Positions 55,560 through 64,000 of a DNA stretch of 64,000 nucleotides are shown here, piece after piece. The notes beneath the pieces are model-generated. The model was not told the DNA's origin. It saw only the letters and a list, made by a program, of their open reading frames with translations, and made no database searches. A program made the translations under genes and the position numbers. How positions within the stretch are numbered: the stretch's first letter is position 1; each line of letters begins with the position of its first letter. Source of the DNA: Roseburia sp. 831b (GTDB taxonomy: Bacteria > Bacillota > Clostridia > Lachnospirales > Lachnospiraceae). The stretch spans positions 2,075,501 through 2,139,500 of the forward strand of contig NZ_CP135162.1 in the NCBI RefSeq assembly GCF_001940165.2, given 5' to 3'.

Positions 55560-56762
55560 ATGAAACGAGAGGAAATGATTTTGAGACACACTTCTCTTCC
55601 TACGCCCTGTTATCTTTTGGATGAGGCGAAGTTGATGGAGAATGGGAGAATTTTAAAAGAGGTGCAGGAGCATACGGGATGTAAGATTTTACTTGCGCAG
55701 AAGGCTTTTTCAAACTATGACTTGTATCCTATGTTAGAGCCTTATCTTGCCGGAACGGAGGCAAGTGGGCTATATGAAGCGCGCCTTGGTTTCGAGGAAA
55801 TGCCGGATAAAGAATGTCATGTCTTTTGTGCTGCCTACCGCGAGGACGAATTTGAGGAACTTTTAAACTATGCGGATCATATTGTCTTTAATAGCCCCGG
55901 ACAGTTGAAAAAATTTGGTGCCCGTGCCAAAACAGCCGGAAAAGAGATTGGACTTCGCATCAATCCAGAATGTTCCACGCAGGATGGACACGCCATCTAC
56001 GACCCCTGTGCACCGGGAAGCCGTCTTGGCACAACCCTGGCTCAATGGAATGCTTTGATGACACCGGAGCTCATTGCAATGCTCGACGGTCTTCATTTCC
56101 ATACACTCTGTGAACAAAACTCCGATGATTTAGAGACAACCTTATCCACATTTGAAAAAAATTTTGGCTTTGTTTTGCACAAGATGAAGTGGTTAAATAT
56201 AGGCGGTGGACATCATATCACACGTGCCGATTATGATATTGCACGTTTAGAACGCTGTATTACAAAAATGCGGGATACCTACCAGTTACAGATTTATTTA
56301 GAACCGGGAGAGGCCGTTGCACTCAATGCAGGTTATCTTTGTACCAGTGTACTTGATATTCTGCAAAATGGCGATATTTCTTTGGCTATTTTAGATATGT
56401 CACCTGCCTGCCACACCCCAGATGTCATTGAGATGCCATATCGGCCACCACTTTTTGGTTCCCTGCCGGAGGAAGAAAACGATTTTTCCGGTGCAAAACC
56501 GGATTGCTTCACCTACCGCCTGGGAGGCCCGACCTGTCTGTCCGGTGATGTTGTAGGCGATTACAGTTTTAAGACACCTCTATCAATTGGCGACCGGCTT
56601 CTATTTCAGGACATGGCAATCTATTCCACCTGCAAAAATAATACCTTCAACGGCATGCCTCTTCCAGATATCTGGGTGCTTCATGCAGATGGTTCTTATG
56701 AGCAGCTGACACACTTTGGCTATGATGATTTTAAATATCGTTTAGGAAAAAGACGGCGATAA
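55560..56762 (+). CDS. nspC: Carboxynorspermidine decarboxylase
   Basis: 400 residues from the ATG at 55560 (MKREEMILRHTSLP), with GGAAAGG 8 bases upstream. It is a fold-type III (alanine-racemase-like) PLP decarboxylase: TPCYLLDEAKL, the lysine in KILLAQKAFSNYDLYP, HFHTLCEQ, GGGHHITRADYD and YLEPGEAVAL. It decarboxylates carboxynorspermidine or carboxyspermidine to the triamine. It completes the pathway begun by the preceding gene, but has its own long leader after the palindrome. Confidence 0.94.
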   Translation: MKREEMILRHTSLPTPCYLLDEAKLMENGRILKEVQEHTGCKILLAQKAFSNYDLYPMLEPYLAGTEASGLYEARLGFEEMPDKECHVFCAAYREDEFEELLNYADHIVFNSPGQLKKFGARAKTAGKEIGLRINPECSTQDGHAIYDPCAPGSRLGTTLAQWNALMTPELIAMLDGLHFHTLCEQNSDDLETTLSTFEKNFGFVLHKMKWLNIGGGHHITRADYDIARLERCITKMRDTYQLQIYLEPGEAVALNAGYLCTSVLDILQNGDISLAILDMSPACHTPDVIEMPYRPPLFGSLPEEENDFSGAKPDCFTYRLGGPTCLSGDVVGDYSFKTPLSIGDRLLFQDMAIYSTCKNNTFNGMPLPDIWVLHADGSYEQLTHFGYDDFKYRLGKRRR

Positions 56763-56895
56763 TTCCTATGTCTGATGTTTTGGAATCTTTTTCATAGAAT
56801 TATGATTGATTTTTTGAAAGAACTTGTTTGTTCTTAAAATAGAATCCTAGATAAGCATCTACTAAAATAGATATTTGTAGGAAAATTGACTGGAA

Positions 56896-56940
56896 CCGCA
56901 ATAACATGAGGAATCTGCAAAATTTCTCACGTTATTGCGG
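56896..56940. terminator. Hairpin between nspC and the Rpn-type nuclease gene
   Basis: A 10-bp stem CCGCAATAAC / GTTATTGCGG extended by TGAG/CTCA encloses a 15-base loop. It sits between two converging genes; the T run is weak on both sides. Confidence 0.6.
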
Positions 56941-56951
56941 ATTTGTTATGC

Positions 56952-57824
56952 TTATACCAACGCTTTCGCTGTTTCTATCTGTGCTTCAAAGCCCTGCATA
57001 CTTTCTGCTTGTAATGCAAGCTTCATCCAGGAATCCAGCACCTCTAGCTCTCGCTGATTTTGGATACTTTCCTTAAGTTTAGACGATACGTTTCCCTTCT
57101 GTGATAAAATTAACAATAATGCTTCCTGTTTTGCCTCGGCTTTTCCTTCTGCCATTCCCTCTTTCTTGCGCTCTTCGAGCAACTCTTCAAAATACATATA
57201 ACTCGCCTCCAACTCTCTCCATTCCTTTAGTTGTTTTACCTTGTTATGTATCTTTTCTACAGCTTTATCCTCAATACTTGCCACATACTCGTCCGTGCTT
57301 TCCTCAACATATTTTAGAAAATGGATTAGTTCTTTTGGTACTTCATCTGCATTTTTCCCCTTTGTACTCAGGAAAATCTTTGTCGTTCCATCGTTCAGCT
57401 TTAAATCTCTCTCCAGACATTTCTGCTCAAACGTGTAACGATACAGCCCATACCCAAATGGGTCAAATGCACAGATAAAAATAACGTAACTTGGCTTTAA
57501 ATCATTAAAATCTTCTCCCGGTTTTAATGACATCACATCCATTTCCGCCTGATGATACCGGCTCCTTTTCGCGATATTCTTCTCATCGGAATTCTGCATC
57601 TCAATGTTATACATAACCTGCATCTCATCACTTGCATAGATGTCAAGCCGAATGCTGCGAAAATCAGAACTAAACAGCAACGAATGTTCTGCGTGGACTT
57701 TTACTTTTGAAATTGGAAATCCTAAAATAATTTCTAAAACCTGCTGGCAGGTTTCCTCATCTTCTAAGGCAGCTGCAAAAAGAAAGGCATTACTTAAATC
57801 TAACTCTTTAAATGGTTTTTTCAT
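56952..57824 (-). CDS. Rpn/YhgA-like PD-(D/E)XK family nuclease
   Basis: 290 residues from the ATG at 57824 (MKKPFKELDLSNAF), with GGAG 8 bases upstream; a longer frame exists but lacks a site. The nuclease core reads SIRLDIYASDEMQVMYNIEMQN (about 72-93), with the D and E-x-Q residues of the PD-(D/E)XK fold. A C-terminal helical stretch with GMAEGKAEAKQEALLL is typical of Rpn proteins. Such genes are related to recombination-promoting nucleases and are usually scattered in several copies. It lies 105 bases after thiE. Confidence 0.88.
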   Translation of the reverse strand: MKKPFKELDLSNAFLFAAALEDEETCQQVLEIILGFPISKVKVHAEHSLLFSSDFRSIRLDIYASDEMQVMYNIEMQNSDEKNIAKRSRYHQAEMDVMSLKPGEDFNDLKPSYVIFICAFDPFGYGLYRYTFEQKCLERDLKLNDGTTKIFLSTKGKNADEVPKELIHFLKYVEESTDEYVASIEDKAVEKIHNKVKQLKEWRELEASYMYFEELLEERKKEGMAEGKAEAKQEALLLILSQKGNVSSKLKESIQNQRELEVLDSWMKLALQAESMQGFEAQIETAKALV

Positions 57825-57929
57825 AGGTTTCTCTCCTGTTCTGTTTGTGCAGACACAGGATATCGCCGTCACCTTTTTTGCAAAGACGCATCTTTTCATC
57901 GTCTTTGTCTTGATTATAGTATCCAGCAA

Positions 57930-58622
57930 CTAAAACTGCAAGCAGTTCCTTCTTTTTACAACTTCTTTTAATTCTTTTTCAGACGCCCGCATGGTATAAG
58001 ACATCAGACAGGCTCCGTCTGCACCAGCGAAAAATACACGCTCTAGATTTTCCAGTGCAATACCGCCCAGTGCATAGACTGGCATAGCAGCCTGCTTGCA
58101 AATTGTCTCAAGAAAAGGAATCCCTCTCGCCGGAAGATTTTTCTTACATTCTGTCGGAAAAACGTGGCTTGCCGTAATATACATGTGATTTACGTGCAAT
58201 CTTTCCTGCAAGCCCTTTACTTTTTGCAGCTCCTCCGCCGAATGAATGGAGCCTCCTACTTCATAAAAATTGTGAAGTTCTTCACAATCTTCTGGAAGTT
58301 GCGATTCTTTTTTCCCCAGATAACCCTGCTGCATCCATGCCAAAATCGCGCCTTCCTTTTCCCAAAGCAGCGGTAACGGCAGATGTATACTTTTCACCTG
58401 AAGTTTAACTGCAGCTTCAAGGAAAGAATGAAGGGTACAAATCGTCTCGTAGGGTTCTAATGCACGCATCACCTGCTCCGCCAAAGCCTGGTATGCATCA
58501 GGTGTTAAATCTTTTTCTCTTAAAATAATCCGGTCAAATCCAGCGTCCGCAATTCTTTTTATCTGGTCTAGGAAGTCGTTCTCGCAGAGTTTTCGATTCG
58601 TAATTGCAATCAGTTCCTTCAT
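57930..58622 (-). CDS. thiE: ThiE/TenI-like thiamine-phosphate synthase
   Basis: 230 residues, a TIM-barrel ThiE-family protein starting ELIAITNRKLC, with ILREKDL, GGSIHS, YITASHVFPTECK and a final YALGGI phosphate loop. In ThiE the second loop normally reads GIHLGQ-D; here it is SIHLPLPL, so the pyrophosphate/HMP pocket is altered. Last gene of the thi cluster. It may still join HMP-PP and thiazole phosphate, or act as a TenI-type thiazole aromatase. Confidence 0.78.
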   Translation of the reverse strand: MKELIAITNRKLCENDFLDQIKRIADAGFDRIILREKDLTPDAYQALAEQVMRALEPYETICTLHSFLEAAVKLQVKSIHLPLPLLWEKEGAILAWMQQGYLGKKESQLPEDCEELHNFYEVGGSIHSAEELQKVKGLQERLHVNHMYITASHVFPTECKKNLPARGIPFLETICKQAAMPVYALGGIALENLERVFFAGADGACLMSYTMRASEKELKEVVKRRNCLQF

Positions 58623-58647
58623 TTTGTCTCCATTCTATTGGTGTGCA

Positions 58648-59859
58648 TTATACATAGATGTAATCGCTCATAACCGGCTGCAATCCAAGGTTCTCAATTG
58701 CCTCATACACTTCTTTTACGCTTCTGCCATCGGAAATTTCAAACTGCTCATCGCCTTTTGCATCTTCCTCGTCAAGATGTTCTCCGATTCCAACCGAAAC
58801 ACCGGCGGAGATTTTTGTGGCTGCAATGTCGATGAAGGCATCCCTCACACGTGCACATTCTCTCGTCGAAATTGTGATGCTCGCATATGGCAGGAAAATA
58901 CGATACGCCGTAACAACCTGCAAAAGCTGTGCCTCATGAACGTCCATCGGATTAATTTTGTCATTGTTAATAATCGGACGAAGTCTCGGACAGGAGATTG
59001 CAATCTCTGCGTGCGGATATTTTTTCTGAAGCAGACTTGCATGATAGCCGACCGCCAATGCATCTTTCCGAAAATCGTCCAATCCTAACAGCGCTGCAAA
59101 TCCAACACCACGCATACCACCTTTTAATGCACGTTCCTGTGCATTGAGACGGTATGGGAAAATTCGTTTATGTCCGGCAAGATGAAGTGTCTCATATTTA
59201 TCAGAATTGTAGGTCTCCTGGAATACCGTCACATAATCAGCTCCACACTCATGCAGATAGGCATACTCATCGGAATTCATCGGATAGACTTCCAGACCAA
59301 TCACTTTGAAATATTTTCGTGCAATTTTACAGGCTTCTCCAATGTACTTCACATCTGACTTTGCACGGCTCTCCCCTGTTAAAATCAAGATTTCCTGCAA
59401 ACCTGATTTTGCGATATATGCCATCTCTTCTTCAATCTGCTCATAATTTAAGCAGGCACGATGAATCTTATTGTGGCAATTGAATCCACAATAGATACAA
59501 TAGTTTTCGCAATAATTTGCAATATATAATGGTGTAAACATCATCACGGAATTTCCGAAATGTTTCTGTTTTTCTAATTTTGCACGCTGCGCCATCTCCT
59601 CTAAATGTGGCAATGCAGCCGGAGAAAGCAATGCCTTATAATCCTCTAACGTACATGTCTCATGCGAAAGTGCACGTCTGACATCCGCATCGGTGTATTT
59701 GTCATAATCATACGCTTCCATCTCACGGATTACTTTTTCCTGCACCTCTGACTCTAACGCCTCCATGCCCGGAAGATACGTCATATGGTCAATTCTATTT
59801 TCTTTTAAATGCTCCCGAATCTCATCGTTCAAGATACTCTCATTTATTTTTTCACTCAT
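58648..59859 (-). CDS. thiH: 2-iminoacetate synthase
   Basis: 403 residues from the ATG at 59859 (MSEKINESILNDE). It is a radical-SAM enzyme with the CENYCIYCGFNC cluster motif (CX3CX2C) around residue 95. It cleaves tyrosine to make dehydroglycine for the thiazole ring in anaerobes. It follows thiG but is separated by a palindromic element, so expression may depend on read-through. thiE starts 25 bases after its stop. Confidence 0.95.
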   Translation of the reverse strand: MSEKINESILNDEIREHLKENRIDHMTYLPGMEALESEVQEKVIREMEAYDYDKYTDADVRRALSHETCTLEDYKALLSPAALPHLEEMAQRAKLEKQKHFGNSVMMFTPLYIANYCENYCIYCGFNCHNKIHRACLNYEQIEEEMAYIAKSGLQEILILTGESRAKSDVKYIGEACKIARKYFKVIGLEVYPMNSDEYAYLHECGADYVTVFQETYNSDKYETLHLAGHKRIFPYRLNAQERALKGGMRGVGFAALLGLDDFRKDALAVGYHASLLQKKYPHAEIAISCPRLRPIINNDKINPMDVHEAQLLQVVTAYRIFLPYASITISTRECARVRDAFIDIAATKISAGVSVGIGEHLDEEDAKGDEQFEISDGRSVKEVYEAIENLGLQPVMSDYIYV

Positions 59860-59896
59860 GTCTACTCTTCTTTCTTTTATATCGTTGCTGGTAAAA

Positions 59897-60058
59897 TCCG
59901 AATATGAAAAAGGCTGTCCAAAAAGTATCAGAATAGACATATAAATAGAATACTGAAAATTACTGTAAAAGTTTTATCAAAATGATTTCACAACAAAATT
60001 TTGGAATCTTCTATTTATAAAGTCTTTTTTAATTGTATTCAGCCTTTTTTCACATCCG
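59897..60058. repeat. 162-bp palindromic element between thiG and thiH
   Basis: The outer imperfect arms TCCGAATATGAAAAAGGCTG (59897-59916) and 60040-60058 pair, and the inner arms AGACATATAAATAGAA (59935-59950) and 60009-60025 pair. The end sequence AAGGCTGTCCAAAAAGT looks like an insertion-sequence terminus, suggesting a MITE-like origin. Confidence 0.75.
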
Positions 60059-60069
60059 AATTGTCCTTT

Positions 60070-60840
60070 TTACTCGCGAAGAAATCCCGTCAATGGAGAG
60101 GATGCCTCTGCTCCTTTTTCACGGACACGTCCTAACCCTGCCAGATAAGCGCTTCTTCCTGCCTCAATTGCTTTGCGGAATGCTTCTGCCATTGCCGGAA
60201 TGTCTCCTGCAGTTGCAATTGCGGTGTTTGCCATAACGGCTGCTGTTCCCATTTCCATCGCCTCACACGCCTGTGACGGACGTCCGATTCCGGCATCCAC
60301 GATAATTGGCAAATCAATTTCATCGACAAGAATCTGGATAAATTCTTTGGTGCAAAGACCTTTGTTCGATCCGATTGGTGCGGCAAGCGGCATGATGCTG
60401 GCTGCTCCTGCATTCTGTAAATCTCTTGCGACATTCAAATCCGGGTACATATACGGCATGACGACAAATCCTTCTTTTGCAAGAATTTCGGTTGCCTTGA
60501 TGGTTTCCTGGTTATCCGGGAGTAAATATTTAGAGTCGCGCATGATTTCAATTTTTACAAAATCACTTCCGCAGACTTCTCTTGCCAGTCTTGCAATTCG
60601 GACTGCTTCCTCGGCATTTCTTGCCCCGGATGTATTTGGCAATAATGTAACATCCTTTGGCATATAGTCCATGATATTTGCCGTTCCCTGGTTTGCTCTT
60701 CGAAGTGCGAGCGTGATAATCTGCGCACCGGCCTGCTCCACTGCAGCCTGAATCAAATCCAGTGAATATTTTCCAGAACCTAAAATAAAACGTGATGTGA
60801 ACTCATGTCCACCAATTACTAATTTGTCTTGATTACTCAT
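60070..60840 (-). CDS. thiG: Thiazole synthase
   Basis: 256 residues from the ATG at 60840 ([14 protein letters not shown]), with AAAGGAG upstream, overlapping nothing. Family signatures include [46 protein letters not shown] and [18 protein letters not shown]. It builds the thiazole phosphate from deoxyxylulose phosphate, the ThiS thiocarboxylate and dehydroglycine. It follows thiF by 13 bases. Confidence 0.97.
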   Translation of the reverse strand: MSNQDKLVIGGHEFTSRFILGSGKYSLDLIQAAVEQAGAQIITLALRRANQGTANIMDYMPKDVTLLPNTSGARNAEEAVRIARLAREVCGSDFVKIEIMRDSKYLLPDNQETIKATEILAKEGFVVMPYMYPDLNVARDLQNAGAASIMPLAAPIGSNKGLCTKEFIQILVDEIDLPIIVDAGIGRPSQACEAMEMGTAAVMANTAIATAGDIPAMAEAFRKAIEAGRSAYLAGLGRVREKGAEASSPLTGFLRE

Positions 60841-60853
60841 TTTTCTATCTCCT

Positions 60854-61501
60854 TTATACCTCGTTCTCTCCAAGCAGCAGTCGAATTACCATATTTGCCT
60901 CATGTCCGGCGCAAATGCTGACGCGCGGTGCCATAAGACTCTGTCCGCTTTCTAATCCATTTACGCCATCCCCGCATAAGTAAAAGCGTTTATTTAACTG
61001 ACGGGTTTTTATGGCATTGCTGCTGTGATATCCAGCCATTCCACTGCCGGACAACAGAATTTTTTCTTCTTTAAAACTGGAAAAAAATGCGTCCACTAAC
61101 ATTGCCTTCTCTTTTGCCTGGTCAAATGCCTCACAGACAATGTCCTCCTCACGGAAAAGTTCCGACACGTTATCTGCCTCCACACGGACGCAGTCTAGTT
61201 TTAATTGTACAAACGGGTTAATATCCCGGATAATCTGTGCAAGTGCTTCTGTTTTCTTTCTTCCAATGTCCCGGATGCGGTACTGCTGCCGATTCAGATT
61301 GCTGATATCCACAACATCAAAATCAATCAGGTGAAGGGTTCCCACACCTGCCCTCGCAAGTGCTACCGCAATGTTAGACCCAAGCCCGCCAAGCCCTGCT
61401 ATTGCAACTTTTCCCTGCAAAAGTTTATCCTGTACTTCCTTCGTATGGCGCTCGCAAAGGCTTGCATACATCTCTTCCCAGGTTAATTTTTCGCCTTGCA
61501 T
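60854..61501 (-). CDS. thiF: ThiS adenylyltransferase ThiF, short family
   Basis: 215 residues, the short clostridial ThiF type. The ATP-binding loop is [19 protein letters not shown], and [17 protein letters not shown] is the E1 signature. The zinc-binding CxxC pairs of longer ThiF proteins are absent. It adenylates the C-terminal glycine of ThiS. The ATG overlaps the thiS stop by one base (TGATG). Confidence 0.93.
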   Translation of the reverse strand: MQGEKLTWEEMYASLCERHTKEVQDKLLQGKVAIAGLGGLGSNIAVALARAGVGTLHLIDFDVVDISNLNRQQYRIRDIGRKKTEALAQIIRDINPFVQLKLDCVRVEADNVSELFREEDIVCEAFDQAKEKAMLVDAFFSSFKEEKILLSGSGMAGYHSSNAIKTRQLNKRFYLCGDGVNGLESGQSLMAPRVSICAGHEANMVIRLLLGENEV

Positions 61502-61701
61502 CAGCCGCCTCCCACAAAGGACACTACTTCTAATTTATCATTCGGCGCAATCACATATCCCTCATACTCTGCTTTCGGGATAATTGCTTCGTTTACTTCG
61601 ACAGCAATCTGCTCCTTCTTATAGCCCTCCCGCTCAATCAACTGCAGGATGGTGATGTTTTCCTCATATTCTTTTTCTTTTCCGTTAACCCAAACGAACA
61701 T
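61501..61701 (-). CDS. thiS: Sulfur carrier protein ThiS
   Basis: 66 residues with the ubiquitin-like fold and the essential C-terminal Gly-Gly (ends VVSFVGGG, one glycine more than usual). It is the first gene of the thi cluster and is translationally coupled to thiF. No TPP riboswitch is seen upstream; instead the leader region carries tandem repeats and a palindrome. Confidence 0.93.
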   Translation of the reverse strand: MFVWVNGKEKEYEENITILQLIEREGYKKEQIAVEVNEAIIPKAEYEGYVIAPNDKLEVVSFVGGG

Positions 61702-61746
61702 AAATCCTTCCTTTCCCCGATAACCCAGAGTTCGTTACATCGAACA

Positions 61747-61848
61747 AAACTTCATTCATTTGCTTTCGCTGTATACAACCAAACTTCATTCATTTATTTT
61801 CGTTGTATACAACCAAACTTCATTCATTTATTTTCGCTGTATACGACT
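61747..61848. repeat. Three tandem 34-bp repeats
   Basis: Three head-to-tail copies start at 61747, 61781 and 61815. They share AAACTTCATTCATTT, then TTTCG and TGTATAC, and differ at only a few positions. They lie 46 bases upstream of thiS. No unique spacers separate them. Confidence 0.92.
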
Positions 61849-61886
61849 TTCATGTAGCTTTTTTATAATTTTATAAATCGTTGCAC

Positions 61887-62123
61887 TTGGTATCTGCTAT
61901 TCTATAACTCTTTTCTGTGACTTTGGAAATGAATTAGATTTTCTTAATATATCTGTCTACGCCCAGCAATGTTCTGCCATGGATGGCAGAACAAATTCGA
62001 ACGAACCACGGACGGTTCGTTTCGAATGTTTGCGTCACCTCTTATCACACTAAATCAGATATATTTAGAAATTCTTATTCATGTACAACGGAGCAAAAAG
62101 AATTATAGAATAGCAGATACCAA
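61887..62123. repeat. 237-bp palindromic, MITE-like element
   Basis: Perfect 21-bp terminal inverted repeats (61887-61907 and 62103-62123, beginning TTGGTATCTGCTATTC). Imperfect pairing continues inward for about 60 bases per arm. The centre has two further hairpins: GTTCTGCCAT/ATGGCAGAAC, and ATTCGAACGAACC paired with GGTTCGTTTCGAAT. No coding sequence is present, and no clear target-site duplication is seen. Confidence 0.88.
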
Positions 62124-62149
62124 ATTCAATGAAATTCATAAAAATCCAT

Positions 62150-62202
62150 AAAAAAAGGTTCATGAAAGAACATACCCGCGGTGGTATGCCCCTTCATGAA
62201 CC
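62150..62202 (-). terminator. Terminator of pckA
   Basis: A 10-bp stem GGTTCATGAA / TTCATGAACC with an inner CATACC/GGTATG stem is followed on the minus strand by seven T. Confidence 0.92.
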
Positions 62203-62278
62203 ATAAGTTCACTCTGTGTTATCTATATTTTGTTTCCAAATAGAAATTATAACAGATTGATTTCAAATTGCAAGCTTT

Positions 62279-63883
62279 TTATGCTTTTGGTCCTGCTGCA
62301 ACTAATGCTTTACCAGCATCGTTTCCTTCGTATTTTGCGAAGTTCTTCACGAATCTGGATGCAAGATCTTTTGCTTTTGTTTCCCATTCTGTAGGATCTG
62401 CGTATGTATCACGAGGATCTAAGATACCGGAATCTACGCCTGGAAGTTCTGTTGGAACTTCGAAATCAAACATAGGAATCTTCTTGGTAGGAGCGTCTAA
62501 GATTGCGCCGCTTAAGATGGCATCGATGATACCACGGGTATCTTTGATGGAGATACGTTTTCCAGTTCCGTTCCATCCTGTATTTACTAAGTAAGCTTTT
62601 GCTCCACTCTTCTGCATTTTCTTAACGAGTTCTTCTGCATATTTAGTAGGATGTAACTCTAAGAATGCCTGTCCAAAGCAAGCAGAGAAAGTAGGGGTAG
62701 GCTCTGTGATTCCACGCTCTGTACCAGCTAATTTTGCTGTAAAGCCAGATAAGAAATAGTACTGTGTCTGTTCTGGAGTTAAGATGGAAACTGGAGGAAG
62801 TACACCAAATGCATCTGCGGATAAGAAGATTACGTTCTTAGCTGCTGGAGCAGAGGAAATTGGACGTACAATATTCTGAATGTGATCGATTGGATAAGAT
62901 ACACGTGTATTCTCTGTCACGCTCTTATCTGCGAAATCAATCTTACCGTTTGCATCAAGAGTAACGTTCTCAAGAAGTGCGTTACGTTTGATTGCATTGT
63001 AGATATCCGGCTCAGATTCTTTATCCAGGTTGATAACTTTTGCGTAGCATCCACCTTCGAAGTTGAATACACCATTGTCATCCCAACCGTGCTCATCATC
63101 ACCGATTAAGAGACGTTTTGGATCGGTAGAAAGCGTTGTTTTACCTGTACCGGAAAGACCGAAGAAGATTGCTGTATTCTCACCGTTCTTGTCTGTGTTT
63201 GCAGAACAGTGCATAGAAGCAATACCTTTTAATGGAAGGTAGTAGTTCATCATGGAGAACATACCTTTCTTCATCTCACCGCCGTACCATGTATTGATGA
63301 TAACCTGCTCGCGGCTTGTGATGTTGAATGCAACACATGTCTCAGAGTTAAGACCTAATTCTTTGTAGTTCTCAACTTTTGCTTTAGAAGCATTGTAAAC
63401 AACGAAATCTGGCTCGAAGTTCTCTAATTCTTCTGCTGTAGGTTTGATGAACATGTTTGTTACAAAGTGTGCCTGCCATGCTACTTCTACGATGAAACGA
63501 ATTGCCATACGTGTATCTTTGTTTGCACCACAGAATGCATCTACTACGAATAATCTCTTATTGGAAAGCTCTTTCTTTGCGATATCCTTTACAGCGCTCC
63601 AAGCTTCCTGTGTCATTGGATGGTTGTCATTCTTATACTCATCAGATGTCCACCATACAGTGTCTTTTGAGTTCTCATCTACTACGATAAATTTATCTTT
63701 TGGAGAACGTCCTGTGTAAATACCAGTCATAACGTTGACTGCGCCCAATTCACTTTCCTGACCTTTTTCGTAACCGTCAAGTCCTGATTTGGTTTCCTCT
63801 TCATACAGTACATCATAAGAAGGATTGTATACGATTTCTGTTGTTCCGGAAATACCATACTTGCTTAAATCAATTTTTGCCAT
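62279..63883 (-). CDS. pckA: Phosphoenolpyruvate carboxykinase (ATP)
   Basis: 534 residues, normal for the ATP-dependent enzyme. [13 protein letters not shown] binds substrate, the kinase P-loop [12 protein letters not shown] is at about 241-252, and [22 protein letters not shown] carries the metal-binding acids. It interconverts oxaloacetate and PEP. In fermentative anaerobes it may run toward oxaloacetate with ATP gain. It is monocistronic, with a terminator downstream. Confidence 0.97.
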   Translation of the reverse strand: MAKIDLSKYGISGTTEIVYNPSYDVLYEEETKSGLDGYEKGQESELGAVNVMTGIYTGRSPKDKFIVVDENSKDTVWWTSDEYKNDNHPMTQEAWSAVKDIAKKELSNKRLFVVDAFCGANKDTRMAIRFIVEVAWQAHFVTNMFIKPTAEELENFEPDFVVYNASKAKVENYKELGLNSETCVAFNITSREQVIINTWYGGEMKKGMFSMMNYYLPLKGIASMHCSANTDKNGENTAIFFGLSGTGKTTLSTDPKRLLIGDDEHGWDDNGVFNFEGGCYAKVINLDKESEPDIYNAIKRNALLENVTLDANGKIDFADKSVTENTRVSYPIDHIQNIVRPISSAPAAKNVIFLSADAFGVLPPVSILTPEQTQYYFLSGFTAKLAGTERGITEPTPTFSACFGQAFLELHPTKYAEELVKKMQKSGAKAYLVNTGWNGTGKRISIKDTRGIIDAILSGAILDAPTKKIPMFDFEVPTELPGVDSGILDPRDTYADPTEWETKAKDLASRFVKNFAKYEGNDAGKALVAAGPKA

Positions 63884-63986
63884 CTTACATTAACCTCTTT
63901 TCTTTAATAGTAGTGAATCTGATTCCCGCTTGCGAGCGTAGGTAACAATTTCATTCGTCACTAGCTTACCACTTCACCTAGATAAC

Positions 63987-63992
63987 ATTATA
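63987..63992 (-). promoter_or_regulatory. Probable -10 box of pckA
   Basis: TATAAT in the context TGTATAATG on the minus strand, about 105 bases before the pckA ATG. The -35 box would lie beyond the window edge. The leader between contains a short GGTAA/TTACC inverted repeat. Confidence 0.5.
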
Positions 63993-64000
63993 CACAACTA

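Noticed and set aside
61747..61848. Possible CRISPR array
   Set aside because: The three repeats are directly head-to-tail with no unique spacers, and no cas gene is present.

Overview
The window looks like the chromosome of a low-GC, Gram-positive, motile and probably spore-forming anaerobe of the Lachnospiraceae type (Roseburia, Agathobacter or Eubacterium-like). This is inferred from gene content and order: a cdaA-cdaR-glmM cluster, mbl next to flgF/flgG-type flagellar rod genes, comFC beside a YvyF-like protein, dipicolinate synthase dpaAB, an FprA-type flavodiiron protein and an ATP-type PEP carboxykinase. Most genes are on the minus strand. No rRNA, tRNA, prophage or CRISPR array was seen.

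Region by region: 1-5.6 kb holds a surface-polysaccharide cluster (rfbB, rfbD, three GT2 glycosyltransferases, and a membrane glycosyltransferase-like gene cut by the left edge). It follows leuA with almost no gap. 5.6-12.95 kb is an apparent operon driven by a consensus promoter at 12.93 kb: two unknown membrane proteins, cdaA, cdaR, glmM, an HPr protein and leuA. 13-19.8 kb holds yvyF-like, comFC, recD2, a FlgJ-like gene, flgG, flgF and mbl. 20-25 kb is uvrBA with a LexA-type box upstream. 25.2-27.9 kb holds a chemoreceptor and two juxtaposed gene relics, the 3' end of a second secA and the 5' end of a second uvrB with its own double LexA-box promoter. 28-36.3 kb holds fprA, a CstA-type transporter with a LytS/LytTR two-component system (probably pyruvate sensing and uptake), and secA.

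36.6-40.5 kb holds a TSCPD protein, an asparagine synthetase homologue whose glutaminase residues are replaced, and dpaAB behind a sigma-K-like promoter. 40.67-41.1 kb is a promoter-to-terminator unit with no credible ORF, an A/G-rich candidate noncoding RNA with repeated hairpins. 41.1-50 kb holds a chemoreceptor relic, aspartate kinase, a LysM protein, lrgAB, a Rieske-FAD oxidoreductase and a large hybrid histidine kinase.

50-56.8 kb is a plus-strand polyamine cluster (arginine/lysine/ornithine-type decarboxylase, speE, speB, carboxynorspermidine synthase, nspC). It is preceded by a structured noncoding stretch and interrupted by hairpin repeats and a 139-bp palindrome. 57-61.7 kb holds an Rpn-type nuclease and thiS-thiF-thiG-thiH-thiE, again interrupted by a palindromic element. 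61.7-62.2 kb is repeat-rich (3 x 34 bp tandem repeat plus a 237-bp palindrome). pckA closes the window.

The items most worth following up are the candidate RNA at 40.7 kb, the glutaminase-dead AsnB, the secA/uvrB relic junction, the mixed polyamine route and the family of long palindromic elements. All functions are read from sequence motifs and gene context only; no database search was run.
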